This document shows positions 32,164 through 44,103 of a DNA stretch of 64,000 bases, in pieces. The translations under genes were made by a program, and so were the position numbers. This DNA comes from Powellomyces hirtus (lineage: Eukaryota > Chytridiomycota > Chytridiomycetes > Spizellomycetales > Powellomycetaceae). Location: assembly GCA_025526995.1 (NCBI GenBank), contig JAHLKG010000010.1:930001-994000 (forward strand). Reading direction: 5' to 3'. A model generated the notes under the pieces. It was given only the letters and a program-made list of their open reading frames with translations, did not search any database and was not told the origin of the DNA. Position 1 is the first letter of the stretch, and each line of letters starts with the position of its first letter.

Positions 32164-33098
32164 GGCTTCCTCCCTTTCCTAAGGTCGCGCAACGTAGAAT
32201 ATGTGGAATGCGTAGGCGAGGTTATGTGCTGTTGCCTATATCGCGTATTAGACCTCGAATTGCGCAGTGTGAATGTGCAGCGCCACGAGCGGAAAGCTTG
32301 TCCAAGAGGCCGGACTGTTACGTACGCGTCAAATTCCTCAACGACACCCACGTACCTCAGCAAAAACTACAATAACGTAGAACAAACTTTCGGTCTTCTG
32401 CACTATGTTCGAAACCTTGAAGTAATTCTTTTCTTCATTATCGGGAATTGAAAACCTTTAAAATTCCACCAGACCATAGTCGCCGGTGACGAACCACCAT
32501 TACATGAAGAAACAAGAGTTCACGCTTAGTATGGGGGTGCCGCACGATCTCACGTACTCCGGAACCTTCCGCCGGACGGGCAAGTCCCCAAGTCCCCACC
32601 AGACCACGGTCAGTACTGAAGTACTGCACATTTAAAGCATCCCGTTGTGGCTCAAGGTTCGATTCTGGGGAAAATGAACTGGATTGCCCCGGGTGATGTG
32701 TGATACCGACTTGATCTGTAACGCTTGGGATCTGAGAGACTATGCTCTGAGATATTCCAACTACTTCGGCGACCGGATGCTGAATGTGTATAGAACAGTT
32801 TTCCTGACTAAAAACATATTGGAGCGCAGGGCATCGCGAAAGCGGAGGCAGATACGGCGACGGGACAGGTGGTGAACGATCAAGACGAGGCAGACGAAGA
32901 CGATAGAGGCACAGGAACGTAGACCAGCTCTGTCCGTGGTCGTACAGCATTCCGTTCTTCCTACTATTGATTGCATTATGAATACACTCTGTCTTGCTTG
33001 CCGGCGCCACCAAACAACCTTGCATATCGAGTAGGTGTGTGTGACAAGTCTCGCGCGGAAAAGGAATATAAATTACATAAACGTCAGATTGATATCAA
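32164..33098. other. Intergenic region upstream of NEDD1 and tRNA-Ser
   Basis: About 935 bp. A 195-codon minus-strand frame exists but resembles no family and its codon use is unlike the neighbouring genes. The 11-mer CCACCAGACCA occurs at about 32466 and 32596, and a Pol III B-box-like GGTTCGATTC lies at about 32657. This could be a decayed tRNA-derived element, but no cloverleaf forms. Confidence 0.35.
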
Positions 33099-33180
33099 GA
33101 CACGATGGCCGAGTGGTTAAGGCGATAGACTAGAAATCTATTGGGCTCTGCCCGCGCAGGTTCAAATCCTGCTCGTGTCG
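33099..33180 (+). tRNA. trnS(AGA): tRNA-Ser (anticodon AGA)
   Basis: An 82-nt gene with acceptor GACACGA pairing TCGTGTC, discriminator G, and A box TGGCCGAGTGG. The anticodon stem-loop TAGACTAGAAATCTA carries AGA. A long class II variable arm (TGGGCTCTGCCCGC region) and the B box GGTTCAAATCC are typical of serine tRNA. It has no intron. AGA (read as IGA) decodes TCT/TCC/TCA. Confidence 0.96.
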
Positions 33181-33188
33181 CGCAATCA

Positions 33189-33194
33189 TTTTTT
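33189..33194 (+). terminator. RNA polymerase III T-run terminator
   Basis: Six T residues begin 9 nt after the tRNA-Ser end, the expected Pol III termination signal. Confidence 0.85.
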
Positions 33195-33606
33195 AACTTT
33201 ACATGCAGTGTCAATTGGATAGACATTACACTCAGAAATCCGCCTCAGAAGCTCCTAGAGGAAAAACCCCCTCCCTTGAATCAGAATTTTCGTCTATTTA
33301 CATAGCAAGCCTGGGGTGCGGGCACGGAAGTGGACCGCATCATTGTGCTACAAGTAGGAGAGGAGACCTGGGAGATAAGCATTTCAGTGACATCGCATGG
33401 ACGACAGAGTGCAATGAAGCCCCTCTCGATGCGATATCTGCGGGCGGCCTTTGATCTTTGTGTTGTAAAAAAAAGGACAACATGAGCCGCTAAATGTCGC
33501 GCTAGATCGTTGAAGCATAGTGTAGGAACTTTAATGATAGGGGGGATCGGCCAGACGAAACCCCGGTGCGAGTCGCTGGTGATAACGAGACGTCGCCCTA
33601 AATGTA
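33195..33606. other. Intergenic region between tRNA-Ser and TMEM94
   Basis: About 410 bp with no gene visible; it includes an A-run at about 33466-33473. Confidence 0.5.
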
Positions 33607-36600
33607 CTATAGAGGCGAATGCATTCCCCTGCACAAGAAAAACCAAAGTCAGTAACAGCAACTCAAAACCCCATCAAGAAAAAAGCCCACCCACAATTTA
33701 GTATTGAACTCCAACTTGCTCCTCTTCTGAAACTTCTCCCACTCTCTGCGGTCATGCACTTTGATGACTTCCTGCACCGCCAGGATGACTGCGGGTGCGG
33801 CCGCTAATGCAATGACGTAGGCCCACCAGCGGAGCACGGATAACGAGTACACGCCTTGGGGAGCGAGCGACACAGTCATAAAGATGGCCTGTAGGGCGAT
33901 GCACCCGATGGATGTGATGACCCAGACGCGGTTGTGGTGTGGTGGCCGTCTGCGTAGGCTTTCGGTTCGGTGAAGGAAGCTGGCGGATATGGCAACTGAG
34001 AGACGAGGGTTGAATTTATTATTTCGGCATCCACTTGTAAATGAGATGCGTTTTTCTCGCAACGCTCCCACTCACCCATGAGAACCACCCAGACAAACAG
34101 CGCGCAGTTCTGTGCATAGAGCAACGCCCATTGCTCGCGGTTGGTAAGGTTCATCCATGACGAATTGCCGAAACCGCCAAATATCTGTGTGGTGGTTAGC
34201 TGCGTCTCGTCGGTGAACTCTGCAAGGGCTCTGAAACGTAGAAAAAGCGCAGATTTAGTTATTTCTTTGCCCCAAGAATTGCATAGCTGTGATGGCCGAG
34301 ATAGCACACCCTGTTCTTCACAGCCCTCAGGCAGCTTCCTGCACCGACGACTACGAGGTCCACAAAGCAGTGGCGACCACAATGTTGCATTGCGGGCTGA
34401 ATGCATTGGTTAAAAATACCGATGCTGATCATTCACACCATGCGACACTCAGCGATGAAGGTCGTCGGTGCAGGCTCTTAGATGAATGCAGGACGCTGCC
34501 AGAGGTTGCATCTGTAGGCTGCCACGCAGTGAAGATTCAAATATGCTACTCACACTGCAAACACCGCGACAGTAATCACAATCGGTCCAATGAAACGCGC
34601 AAGGAAGTACATGACAAATCGCCATTTGTCCTTCAAATGATCGCTGTTCTTTGCCGGCATTCTGGTCATCACATTGGGATCGTATGGGGAAAATAGGAAG
34701 GAAAGAGCCAGAGGCGGCAAAATGACCCACATCAGCCACAGAAGCTGGTAGCCTGAGAAAACGGGTGGGAGCAGCAGGCAGCTGGCAATGATCATGATGA
34801 AGGGAAGAGAGGTTTGACAGCCGAGATAAAAGGCAATAGCCTGGGGTGACTCAAGATTAGGAGATCGTATATGAAAAGCCAACCCGTAAAGAACAAATTG
34901 TACCTGGCGTCCGCTATCGGAAATCGTTCGCGCGTCTCGAATGATCTGACTCAAGCTGTAGATGCTCGTATCGCTGTGGAGAGAGAAGGCGCATGGAGAG
35001 GAGGCAAAAGCAGCACCAAGACTGAGCGGGGATAGGGGACCCGTCGGTGGGTGATTTCGAGACTTGAGCGCACTGAGGGGATCAATGGCGATGGCCACGT
35101 CCGCCAGCGAGAAACACTCAACATTCATCTCATTTAATGAACTCCCAATGCAACAAACGACCTCGCCCTGTTCCTGAAAGATGCGGACCATCTCATTGAT
35201 CGACGCCGGTTCGCATTCCGCAAACAGTGAGACATGGAGGGGCACGTCGTCCACGTCACGAAGGTGATCACGAATCTTGTCCACTCCGCGCGGCAGCTTG
35301 GCTTTCATGTCGTGCTCTTCCAGGTAGCCTGGGGTGTCGCCGTTGGCCGATGAGAGTAGGATGCAGCTGTTCCAGTCGATTTCCAATCCTAGGCGTTCAG
35401 CGTAAGCTTTGCTCTCCCGCTCAGGAGCAGAAGAAAAGTACACAAAGCGGATTCCACCAACGCCCAGATCCTCTATAAAGTCCGCCACGTTGGCTTTGGG
35501 CTGATACGCCAACGATGCCATGCTGAGAAACGTCTGCCCCTTCACGAGCTCACTGACAAGTTGCTTCTCGTCCACGGCGGCAGGCTGGCGGACACGGTCG
35601 ACATTATTGAGAAACTTCTTTCGAGGCTGTTTCTTCTTGCCATCAGATGGGGATGCCGATCCCGTCGAGGATGCTGAGGACGGTGGTGGTGGCGGTGACA
35701 GCGGTTGTTGCTGTTGCTGTTGCTGTTGCTGTTGATGTGGTTGTGGGTCGTCCGGGAAAAGATTAGATACGGAAAGAGATGGGGATATATTTATTACAGG
35801 GAAGCTGCCTGGGATACTGCCTGGCGCGGGAGACTCAATGTAGATGCTTTCTGGGCGGGCGGTGCCGGGACGGCTAAGAAGGAATGGTGCGCTTTTTTTG
35901 GTGTTTTCGATTGGACGATACGCGTAGGCGACGACCTGTGCGTCATTGATCAAAGCGTTCTGGCAGAAATCCGTGATCTTTTTCAGTGCTGCTTCGTCTA
36001 TGGTATCCAAGTTCTTTCCGTTCCAGAAATCTGAGCAGGACTCCAAGATCAGCTCCACGGTGCCCTCCGAAAACAGCTGGAAAGACTGTGAGGACGTCTC
36101 TTGGAAGATTTGGGAAAGGAAGGAGGGGATTTCAAAATGGTAATCAGGGACCTTTGTTACGTTCCAGTGATAGGGCGCGAAACAGTGAATGGTCTTCTGG
36201 AGCGCAAACAATCGCATAGCGTCTGCCGAAAACCCAATTTCCCGACCTAGTTGGCAGAGGCAGGCCTGACGGCTGGGGCGGACTCGACCATGATGTTGAT
36301 GACCGTTGGATTTTCGGTGATGTTCCAGCCGGTTGCGCCCTTGTCTCGCGCCACAATCGGTGTTCAACAGCAGATTGAGACCTAGCGGTTTGAGTGACGC
36401 AAGGTGCTCCTGCCAATCCCGATCTTCGAACCTGACGGCATGCCCGGCGGTGTCGCCCGCGACATCCAGGACTACCGAATCACCGTCCGTGTCGAAGAAG
36501 AAGAGCTGCTCCACTGAGGGAGTCGGCAGAGAGATGGTTCCCTCACGATCAATAGCGCAGATCACTGTGGTGCTGGCCAAAGATGCAACGAGGCCGGTTG

Positions 36601-38118
36601 TGCGGGCGAGGAAACTGACGTCAACGTGGACAAATTGATCCAGGAAGCGTTTCCACACAAGGCCCCAATCGAGCACCAGATCCTTTGTCGGTGGCGGGGC
36701 CATATCAAACTCATCAATGTCTTCCTGGTCCTCAAATTCCGTTTTGGACGTCTGTAGAGCGTCAAACAGAGACAAGATTTGCGCATTCCCGTAGCTTCTG
36801 ATGATCATGAACAAAGTAGGAAGGACAAGCGGCAGCAAGGGGAGGACGACGTATATCTGCATGACAATAAGGTACTCTACGCCCTGCTGTAGCTTCCGTG
36901 AATCGGACGTGTTGCGGATACCGAAGCGAAACGCGTTGATGAGAAGCGAAATGGCAAGCATGCCCCACATGAGCCGGGTGAAGTACCAGTCGGCCAAGAC
37001 CGCAAATTGGCGGAGCACTACCGTCTCAGGTCGCTTAAACCCCAATGCTTTCGAGAGTGTATCTTTCAGCGGTGTTTCCAACGCGCGGAAATGGAATTGC
37101 CCTTCGTTCAATGCAGCCCGCCGCAGGATGGTGGGGTCAGCGGGCGCGGCCGAGAAGAGGGTTGGGCGGAAGATCTGTCCTTTTTCCAACACGTACTGAT
37201 CTGATCCTTCCGCGGCTGGGGCCGTGTCGAAATGGCTATTGACGTAACGGACCTTGCAGGGTGCCGTGTCCCCGTATGCGAGCTGCACAATGTCGTCCAG
37301 TACAATCAAGTTGAATGGGAGGGTAAGCACCGTTTGATCGCGGACGACGCGACAGAGGGAGACGGTTGCAATCGAAGTCGGTATTTTTAAATCCTGGTTA
37401 AGCCCGAAGCCTCACTTAGCATCCGCAACATTCTCAGACTTATTCAAGAGCGAGCAGCTCGTTTAAACATACCTGCTTCTTACTCAGTCCGTACTTTCTA
37501 AGTGGCTCTACTATTGATTGAATGCGCATGCTCATCTCCATCGTCGTCAGGCGTGCCTCGCGGATCTGTAGCCAGATGTTCCACACCAATAGAACGAGAA
37601 GGAAACCGGCTTCTACCAGCGCGCCCGTTGCCCGCCACTGATACGGCGAACTTTGAACCATGGCCGTTATGAAGAAAGCAATCAGTCCAGCAGCAGCGAT
37701 AGCCGTCAAGATGGTGCTTTGCTTCACAATTGCCACGGTCGCTCCTGTTGCAAGCAAGAGAATAAAGTCAGCTAGCTGATGCTTCCGCCGAGCACCCTTA
37801 CCAAGTTGATCCATTGGCTGCCTCACCATTTCGAACCTCCACTTTATGTGTCGCCAGCACCTCGTCTGCCGCCGCCACCAGCCGTCTAAGCAAACGTGAC
37901 AAACAAAAAACTGGTCAACAAATCGTACATTCCTCACTCTCTTCAGCTCCCGCGTGTTTCCATACACCAAGAAAAAACACACACCTCTGCGCTTCCTCGC
38001 TCGACAAGTGATGGTACGCGAGATATTTCTCGTCGGCGACCGCGGCCGTCGGAAGGTCGTAGGACGCGCATGTGCGGAGTTCGTGCACTTCGATAACTGA
38101 ATGCTCGGGAGAGCCCAT
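33607..38118 (-). CDS. TMEM94: TMEM94/ERMA P-type ATPase-like membrane protein
   Basis: Seven exons (38118-37985, 37885-37827, 37744-37473, 37393-34554, 34230-34076, 33995-33695, 33628-33607) give 1260 aa in phase. It follows TMEM94 throughout. Two N-terminal membrane helices lead to the actuator-like segment NLIVLDDIVQLAYGD, then helices (LLINAFRFGI, VVLPLLPLVLP) and the phosphorylation-site region CAIDREGTISLPTP, in place of canonical DKTGTLT. Further hallmarks are SLKPLGLNLLLN, GGIRFVYFS, AKLPRGVDKIR, GEVVCCIGSSLNEMN and the C-terminus FNTKLGMHSPL. TMEM94 (ERMA) is an ER protein linked to magnesium uptake. A CAG/CAA polyglutamine run (about 35704-35733) lies in a cytosolic insert. The family call is very secure. 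Two compensating frame changes near 36262-36349 are discussed in findings. Confidence 0.93.
35704..35733 (-). repeat. Polyglutamine-coding trinucleotide repeat in TMEM94
   Basis: On the minus strand this is about ten CAA/CAG codons followed by a proline run (PLSPPPPPSS), within the large cytosolic insert of TMEM94. Such tracts vary in length between strains. Confidence 0.9.
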
Positions 38119-39334
38119 TGTATTTACCTTGAGATAACAACGCAAGGTGGTGGTTATGTTTTTCTTCTGGACATAGCTTAGCCGGCTAAGTACCAAAATC
38201 CCAGCCCAATGCACAAGGTTTTGTATCTTCACACAATGCAAGCCCACCACCCTCTATGCTCGCTCGGTTACCAATTGAAATGTGAACCTACCTGGACTAA
38301 TGAACTCAGAGACTTGCTTGCTTCTTTACTCACTCAAACAGCGGGGTTCGCAATCACACCCATGTCGTTCCTAAGAAATATCGTAGGATATGCCCGTTTG
38401 CTCTTGGTTGCTTTCTGCCTAATGCCAGTCGCCCAAAACCTTGTTCTGTAAAACCTTCAACGCAAATTCAGTTTGTAGCTGACGTCAGGAGGAGCCTAGA
38501 AAAAGAAGGACGCGTTAAGGTGACTTCTAATACGGTACTCGGTCTCGTTTTGTCGCGTAGAACAAGATGAGAGCGTCGAAATCTTACACAGTAACGGACG
38601 GGCCGTTATCCATCCAGCGTGGAAGAAGACAATGAAAGGGGAATGCTCGGAACGAAAAGACGCGGACGTGGAAGAGGCTGAAGGTTTCATCTTCTTTGAA
38701 AGACTTAGCATCGATATAGAATGCGTGGGTGTTCAACGATTACTACCGCTACGCACTCCATCGCCAGAGAGTCTCGAATGGCACGAGAGCAGCAGAAGAA
38801 GACACGAAGAAGAGAGGGACAGAGTTGAACGACAGGCAAAACTGTGTCCTTGCCGAAAAAACCCAAAGGCCAGGAGATGCGAGATTCAGAATTGTGGAGA
38901 CTGTTGCCGAATCGACGAGTATGCAAGAAGGAAGCCATACGACCCGCACTCCTATTACTCACCGGAGCAGTTATTCTGGAGTTACTTATTTATGTAGCTT
39001 AGAAATATCACATCGCTAGTCCTTGGCGACCAGACCTGTGCTGTACCTGTCATCCATCATCCTGTCATCCATGTCTTGGATCCATCATCTGAAGTGTTTA
39101 TTATGTAAAAAGAACAGTGCCTCAAGTATTTTGATACTTATAGCGTCTGTATTCATCAGACGAGGCGAAAGACCAAAGGGCAGGTGCTAGCCACGACTGT
39201 AAGAAAATGCCTGCGTTGCGACAAGCAACGTTTCCATGTCGTCAATGTCTTCGACCCCGCCAGCTCGAGAATGATATGAACCGGACACACAAGTTTCATC
39301 CTTCGCCTGGCTCCCGACACTGTCGGCCGCAATG
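38119..39334. other. Intergenic region between TMEM94 and the MPN gene
   Basis: About 1.2 kb. A 121-codon plus-strand frame at 38632-38997 with a Cys-rich end (LCPCRKNPKARRC) is the only notable open frame. It has no recognisable family and competes with equally long frames on both strands, so it is not called. Confidence 0.4.
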
Positions 39335-42300
39335 TCAATCGCCCCTTGCACTACGCCGCTGTCCTTCACCGCGAGAATCAGGGGCCGAGGACGAGGCCGC
39401 TGGATCCGTTTCACGCTTGATCTGCAGCAGCGCATCTCGGTCAAGCCGGTCTCCGCCTCCACGGTCTCGATCGCGCTCGCTATCCAGCTCCAACCGCACA
39501 ATGGTGGGGCCACCTTCGCGGTCGGGATCTGTTCGTCCTTTGGTTGGTGGATAAGTATCGCCTCGGTCGCGCTCACGGTCACGGTCACGATCCCGTTCTC
39601 CTGGTCGGTAGGTTGACGCACCGCTGCCACCGTAGCCTCCGCCCGAGTCGCGTTCCAGGGCAACAGTTCTATACGGAACAAAGTCAGAATCTCTGTCCCG
39701 TTGTCTGTCGCGGATCCGATCGCGGTCCCTGTCCCTATCTCTATCTCGGTCCCTATCCCTATCCCGGTCACGGTCTCTGTCGCGATCCCTGTCCCGATCC
39801 CGTTCTCTATCTCTATCTCGGTCGAGCCCTCGATCTCTGTTCCAGTGCCGATCTCGCGAGGAGCCCCGTTCCCTGCTGCCACCTGTCCCAATCGACGGAC
39901 TGAATCCTCTTGATCCACCTCGTTCGCGGTCAGGTCTACGACTGGTTGACACGGGGCTTTGCGAGTTGTGTCGTGATGACGAGGTCGGTCTGTCGCCTCC
40001 AGAAGTGTACAGCTGCAGATTTTGGCCAAAGTAACCAGACCGTCTGCTGCTGCCGGATCTCTCAAATCGCGGAGGATGAGCCGCAGCAGCAGGCGTCCAC
40101 CGATCAGAGCTGCTGTTGTTGTTGCTGTCCGCGACCTCTCCCTCCTCAATATCGTCTTTCGGACTGTTCCGAGTACTCGCGGGAGCAGAACGACTTGTTC
40201 GTTCCCGATCGCGCTCGCGACTGTCCATTGATGATGAACGGGACGATTTTCGGCGTGTAGCTTGCGCGGTCGAAGAACCCCCTTGAGAGTCTTGTAAATA
40301 TACAATCCGGATCGGAGTGGTTTCGCGCGATTGCTGTGGCAGCTTCTTGCTCAAATGTCGGTCGGCACTGTGGCTTCGACTGTGTGAACTGGACGTACCA
40401 CCAGAGCTCAGGGTCGGTCGTTCCTTGGCCTGTTTCGGAAATGCCGGTCGAGTGACATCTTCAGACAGGGGCTGGTCAGGAGCGCCCTCCTGAAATGTGC
40501 CACTGTTCTGAACGGGTGATTCAAGGCCTGCTGACACTTCGATCTTGGTCGTCACCATAGTAATGGATTCAGGACTTTGGGTTGACTTCACGGTTTCAGT
40601 CACTTGGGTTACTTGGGTATCGAGGGAGGTGATTTTCGGCTTCGAGGGGGACTCAATAGTCGTTGCTGGTTGTTGTTCAGTTTCGGATACAAGCTTTGCC
40701 GGTTGCTCTTTGGACGGGGATGCGGGAGCAGATGTCACTTTTGCAGCATCCGCAATGGCATCCGCCGCCGCTTTGGCAGCAGACATCTGTGCCTTTTGTC
40801 GGAAATATTCCTCGAGCCCTATTCGTCGAGGAGTAGGAGCAGCTGGCTTGTCTTCCGCAGGGGGAGGAGGTGTCACTGTGCGTTCCGGGGCCTGGGCCGT
40901 GTTCGTAGCATGATCTGCTTCCGCGGAAACAGATGGCTCGACGTCTTGTGACGTCCTCTCCGGCGTCTTTCGTCGCTCATCTACCGGTGATACTACAGCT
41001 TCTTCCTCCTTTTCCCTCACGATGGCAGCTGGTGGGGAGATGGGTTGTCTTACTGCTGCTTCTTGTTCTCCCTCCTCTGCGTTTTGCTGTGTCTCGTCGG
41101 TTCCTATCACCCCTTCCATTGGCTCCGCAATATTTACTTGGGATGGTGAACGCGATGGATCTCGGTTCTCTCGTGTTTCGGGCGCCGGGATCTGACTGCT
41201 TGGCCCACCTTCAGCAGCGGTGTCTTGTTGAACATCCGCAGGTTCTTGAGCTTGATGACCTTGTTGAGACGGCGGACGCGGAACGTGGCGGTCATCGGCG
41301 GACACATCGATTCGCATCTCTTCATTGATGACAGCCTTCTGTTCCCGGGATTTCTTGTTAGCTCGCTGATCTCTGGCAATGATGTAGGCCGCTTCACCGG
41401 CTTCGTCGAGTGCGCGGTGAAAGCGTTTACTGAGTATGTCGATATGCAATTTTGGTAAAGGCTGTCCGTTGCCGTATTGTGCACAAGTCTGCTCGAGGGA
41501 GACACCTCTGCTTAGAATTTCCCGTCTTTCCGCGCTCGACAGAGTGGCTAGATTCGCTATGACGACTCCAAAAATAGTGGAAAGAGTACGGGCGTCCTCC
41601 TCCGAAATCTCATCCGAAGGAGACGTCGCAGTTGCCTTTGTCTGAACGTCCACAGTGCTACTCTCCACGCCCTCCATTGGTGTGGGTGGGTTATGTAAAG
41701 ATGTGACAATGCCATCATCAGGCACTTGTACACTCGACCGACTAGCTCCCCCAACATCAGTAGGTTCCTCTTTCGACGCAGCCCCGGGCACCTTTCTGGA
41801 CACAAGCGCCCGAATCTGCTCAGGGGTGATTTTCTGCAAACTCTCCAGATGCTGGGCCAGAAGATCGTACTTTTTACAGGCATCCTCGTACCGCTTTATC
41901 TTTTCATTCAAAGATGATGTCATGTGGGCATTGATCGCCTCATACTTGGAAAGAAGGTTTGGCGTTAGATCCGGATATTCGATCGCGCTTTCCGTGGCAT
42001 CAGGCGGCAACGAGGAAAAAGCAATCTCGTCAAACGGCGAGCAGAACAGCAAACTGCAGATGAAAGAAATTGGTACCAGATCAGATCCTTTGAACACTGA
42101 TGAAACCAAGATTATCATCGAAATCGCAAACGCACCTGTCTGGTCCAGTGACTTGACGAAGGAAATCCGATCGCTGTCCGGGAAAGACCTGCAAATTCTC
42201 GTCCGGAATTTCACGAATGTTTCTAACAAGCCGGGTCTCCGGCTCAGGTAATCGGGCCTACAATTTCCCTAGGTTAACAACTAGATGCAACCAAATCGTA

Positions 42301-43357
42301 CACCTTTGCCACTTGTACCTTCTTGGGAACTTTCTCAAACGCAGAGTCCGAGGTGCTTTTCCGCTTTCTCCCAGGCGTTGGCGTGACTGCCTCTTCCGCA
42401 ACAGGCTGTGCGGTCACTTGAGTAAGCTTCGAGTCCTGCTCTGGTTGCTTACTCGCAGAGGGCAGATCAGCTCCAATTTCCCCCGTTGGTTCTTCGTTTG
42501 AGTCCAGAAGGGATGCATGCAACTCTAGTATTTCCCGCAACTCTGGCATCTGATAGTGAGTGCCAGAAAACAGTTGTGGGATGTTGGCAATGTCTGGTAT
42601 TATACGCTCAGTGTTGATCGAAGGGCATTGATATGCGAGTACCGATGCGGCACCGGCTAGCGGACTACCTAAGCAACCATCATGAGCCGCTGTTCTTGCG
42701 CCAGGACTGTGTTTAATCCGATGAGACACGCACCTTTTACGCCGACCAAACCGACTAGATCAGACAGAACGCCGGATAGCTCTTCGATCAGCTCCCCAGA
42801 GTTCACGCCCCCTTCGGCCATAACCTCATTGGCCGAGTAGGCCAGATACGTCCGAAACATGGCTCGCTGGAAGACTTCAAAATAGGTTGTCGCCATTTCC
42901 AGTCCGACTTCTCTTAGCGCTTCCAGACTGCTTCCAAAGCTTTCATGATATGGAGCGCCCTAGAAAATGGCAATCACGCGTGCCCTATGAGCAATGTTGG
43001 CCAGAGGACACATCCATTTGGATATCAGACGTACCGCAAACCACCCGAGAACAGTCTGCCCATGGACACTGAGGAGCTGTGACAGTGTTGGCAAAAGATC
43101 ACTGCCATCGGAATGAAAAGGAACGAAGCCTTTAACATGAAGGACCAATGCTTCCCCTTCACAGATGTCTCGGACCCCGAAAAGTACAGCCTGGAAGAAT
43201 TCAGAGTGCCCTTCAGCGTGCAGGGCCAGAAACAGCTCTGTCAGAGGCGAGAGATGAAAAGCGAGGAGTCAGTTGATGGACGAGTCTGCAACAGACGAAC
43301 GTGACCCAACGACATACCTGCCGACATTTGCACTATGGGATGCGAAAGGTTTGCCAT
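39335..43357 (-). CDS. Abraxas/FAM175-like MPN protein with Arg/Asp-rich tail
   Basis: Six exons (43357-43318, 43237-43035, 42959-42734, 42668-42304, 42257-42136, 42053-39335) give 1224 aa in phase. The N-terminus resembles the MPN-minus domain of Abraxas/ABRO1: SAELFLALHAEGHSEFF, then VLHVKGFVPFH and QTVLGWFAG, the family's conserved GWY/F segment. A coiled coil (YEAINAHMTSSLNEKIKRYEDA region) follows where Abraxas has one. The last 900 residues are disordered, acidic then Ser/Pro-rich, ending in long RD/RE dipeptide repeats (minus strand of about 39700-39900) like RNA-processing factors. Abraxas scaffolds the BRCC36 deubiquitinase in DNA repair. No JAMM metal motif is visible. The gene is certainly real; the Abraxas link is moderate. 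Confidence 0.6.
39702..39835 (-). repeat. Arg-Asp dipeptide-coding repeat tract
   Basis: The minus strand encodes a run of alternating RD (and RE) dipeptides, about 35-40 residues, with an imperfect 6-bp period of CGGGAT/CGAGAT type. It lies inside the tail of the MPN-like gene and resembles the RD tracts of splicing and transcription factors. Confidence 0.85.
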
Positions 43358-44103
43358 TATGTCGGGTACTACGCTTTAGCGGCTGAGCAATCGGTTCCCA
43401 GAGTGGCCAGGCGAAAGATACGACGATAGGACGTCAGCCAAGGAAAAGCAACGCTGCGGCATTCACGGCGCTCCTGCCCCAACAAGCCCCAGTCGCTCAA
43501 ACGCAGTTTCCCCGAGAGTAAGACTGTTTATCCTAAGTGAGCCTAAGCCGATGTATGGTCGTGTGTTGATTCTTGGGTCCTGGAGATTCGCTGGTTTTCC
43601 CAATGGCCTTTTCGACACCTCAAAGCGACTCCTTCATGTTATCAGGGCCTTCTTGCATGGTCGACCATCAGCTAAGCTGTTAGTAAGCACGAGCGCATAC
43701 TCACGTAATCAAAGTCAAATGAATGACTCATCATCTTATTCTTAGCATGACTTTAGTGGTCATGTCATCACTCTCTCCAATTGACATGAAAGTGACACTC
43801 CGCCCAAACAAGACATGAAGAACAAAAGCATTTTGCCCATTAGCTTTTTTCAACACCTACTCCCCTCCCCACACACTCCACAGAACGTTTCTCCAATATC
43901 TCATAGTAGCAACACAGTCCCCCGCCGTCCTCTCCGTCCATCCCATCCCGTCTGTGCTGTCTGCTCGGTTGTATCCACCCGCTCAGGCCGGTCAATTGAC
44001 CGCAAAAGCGCAGCACTCCTCCTCACTCCGCCCCCCGCTCCCCTCGCCGCCGCAATTCTTTCTACCGACCTTCAACCATAGCCAAGCTCTCAAAAGAGAA
44101 ATA
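43358..44103. promoter_or_regulatory. Divergent intergenic region, MPN gene / NIPA transporter
   Basis: 746 bp between divergent starts. A C/T-rich leader (about 43860-44060) precedes the NIPA ATG, a common fungal 5'-UTR feature. No gene is supported here. Confidence 0.4.

Noticed and set aside
32440..32700. Possible tRNA-derived SINE (B-box-like GGTTCGATTC at about 32657)
   Set aside because: No A box at proper distance, no cloverleaf, no poly-A or target-site duplication.
32438..33025. 195-codon minus-strand open frame between NEDD1 and the tRNA
   Set aside because: No resemblance to any family, unlike neighbours in composition, and it contains short repeated words suggesting non-coding DNA.
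38632..38997. 121-codon plus frame with a Cys-rich end (LCPCRKNPKARRC)
   Set aside because: Overlapping frames on both strands are equally long, there is no promoter or family support, and its codon use does not stand out.
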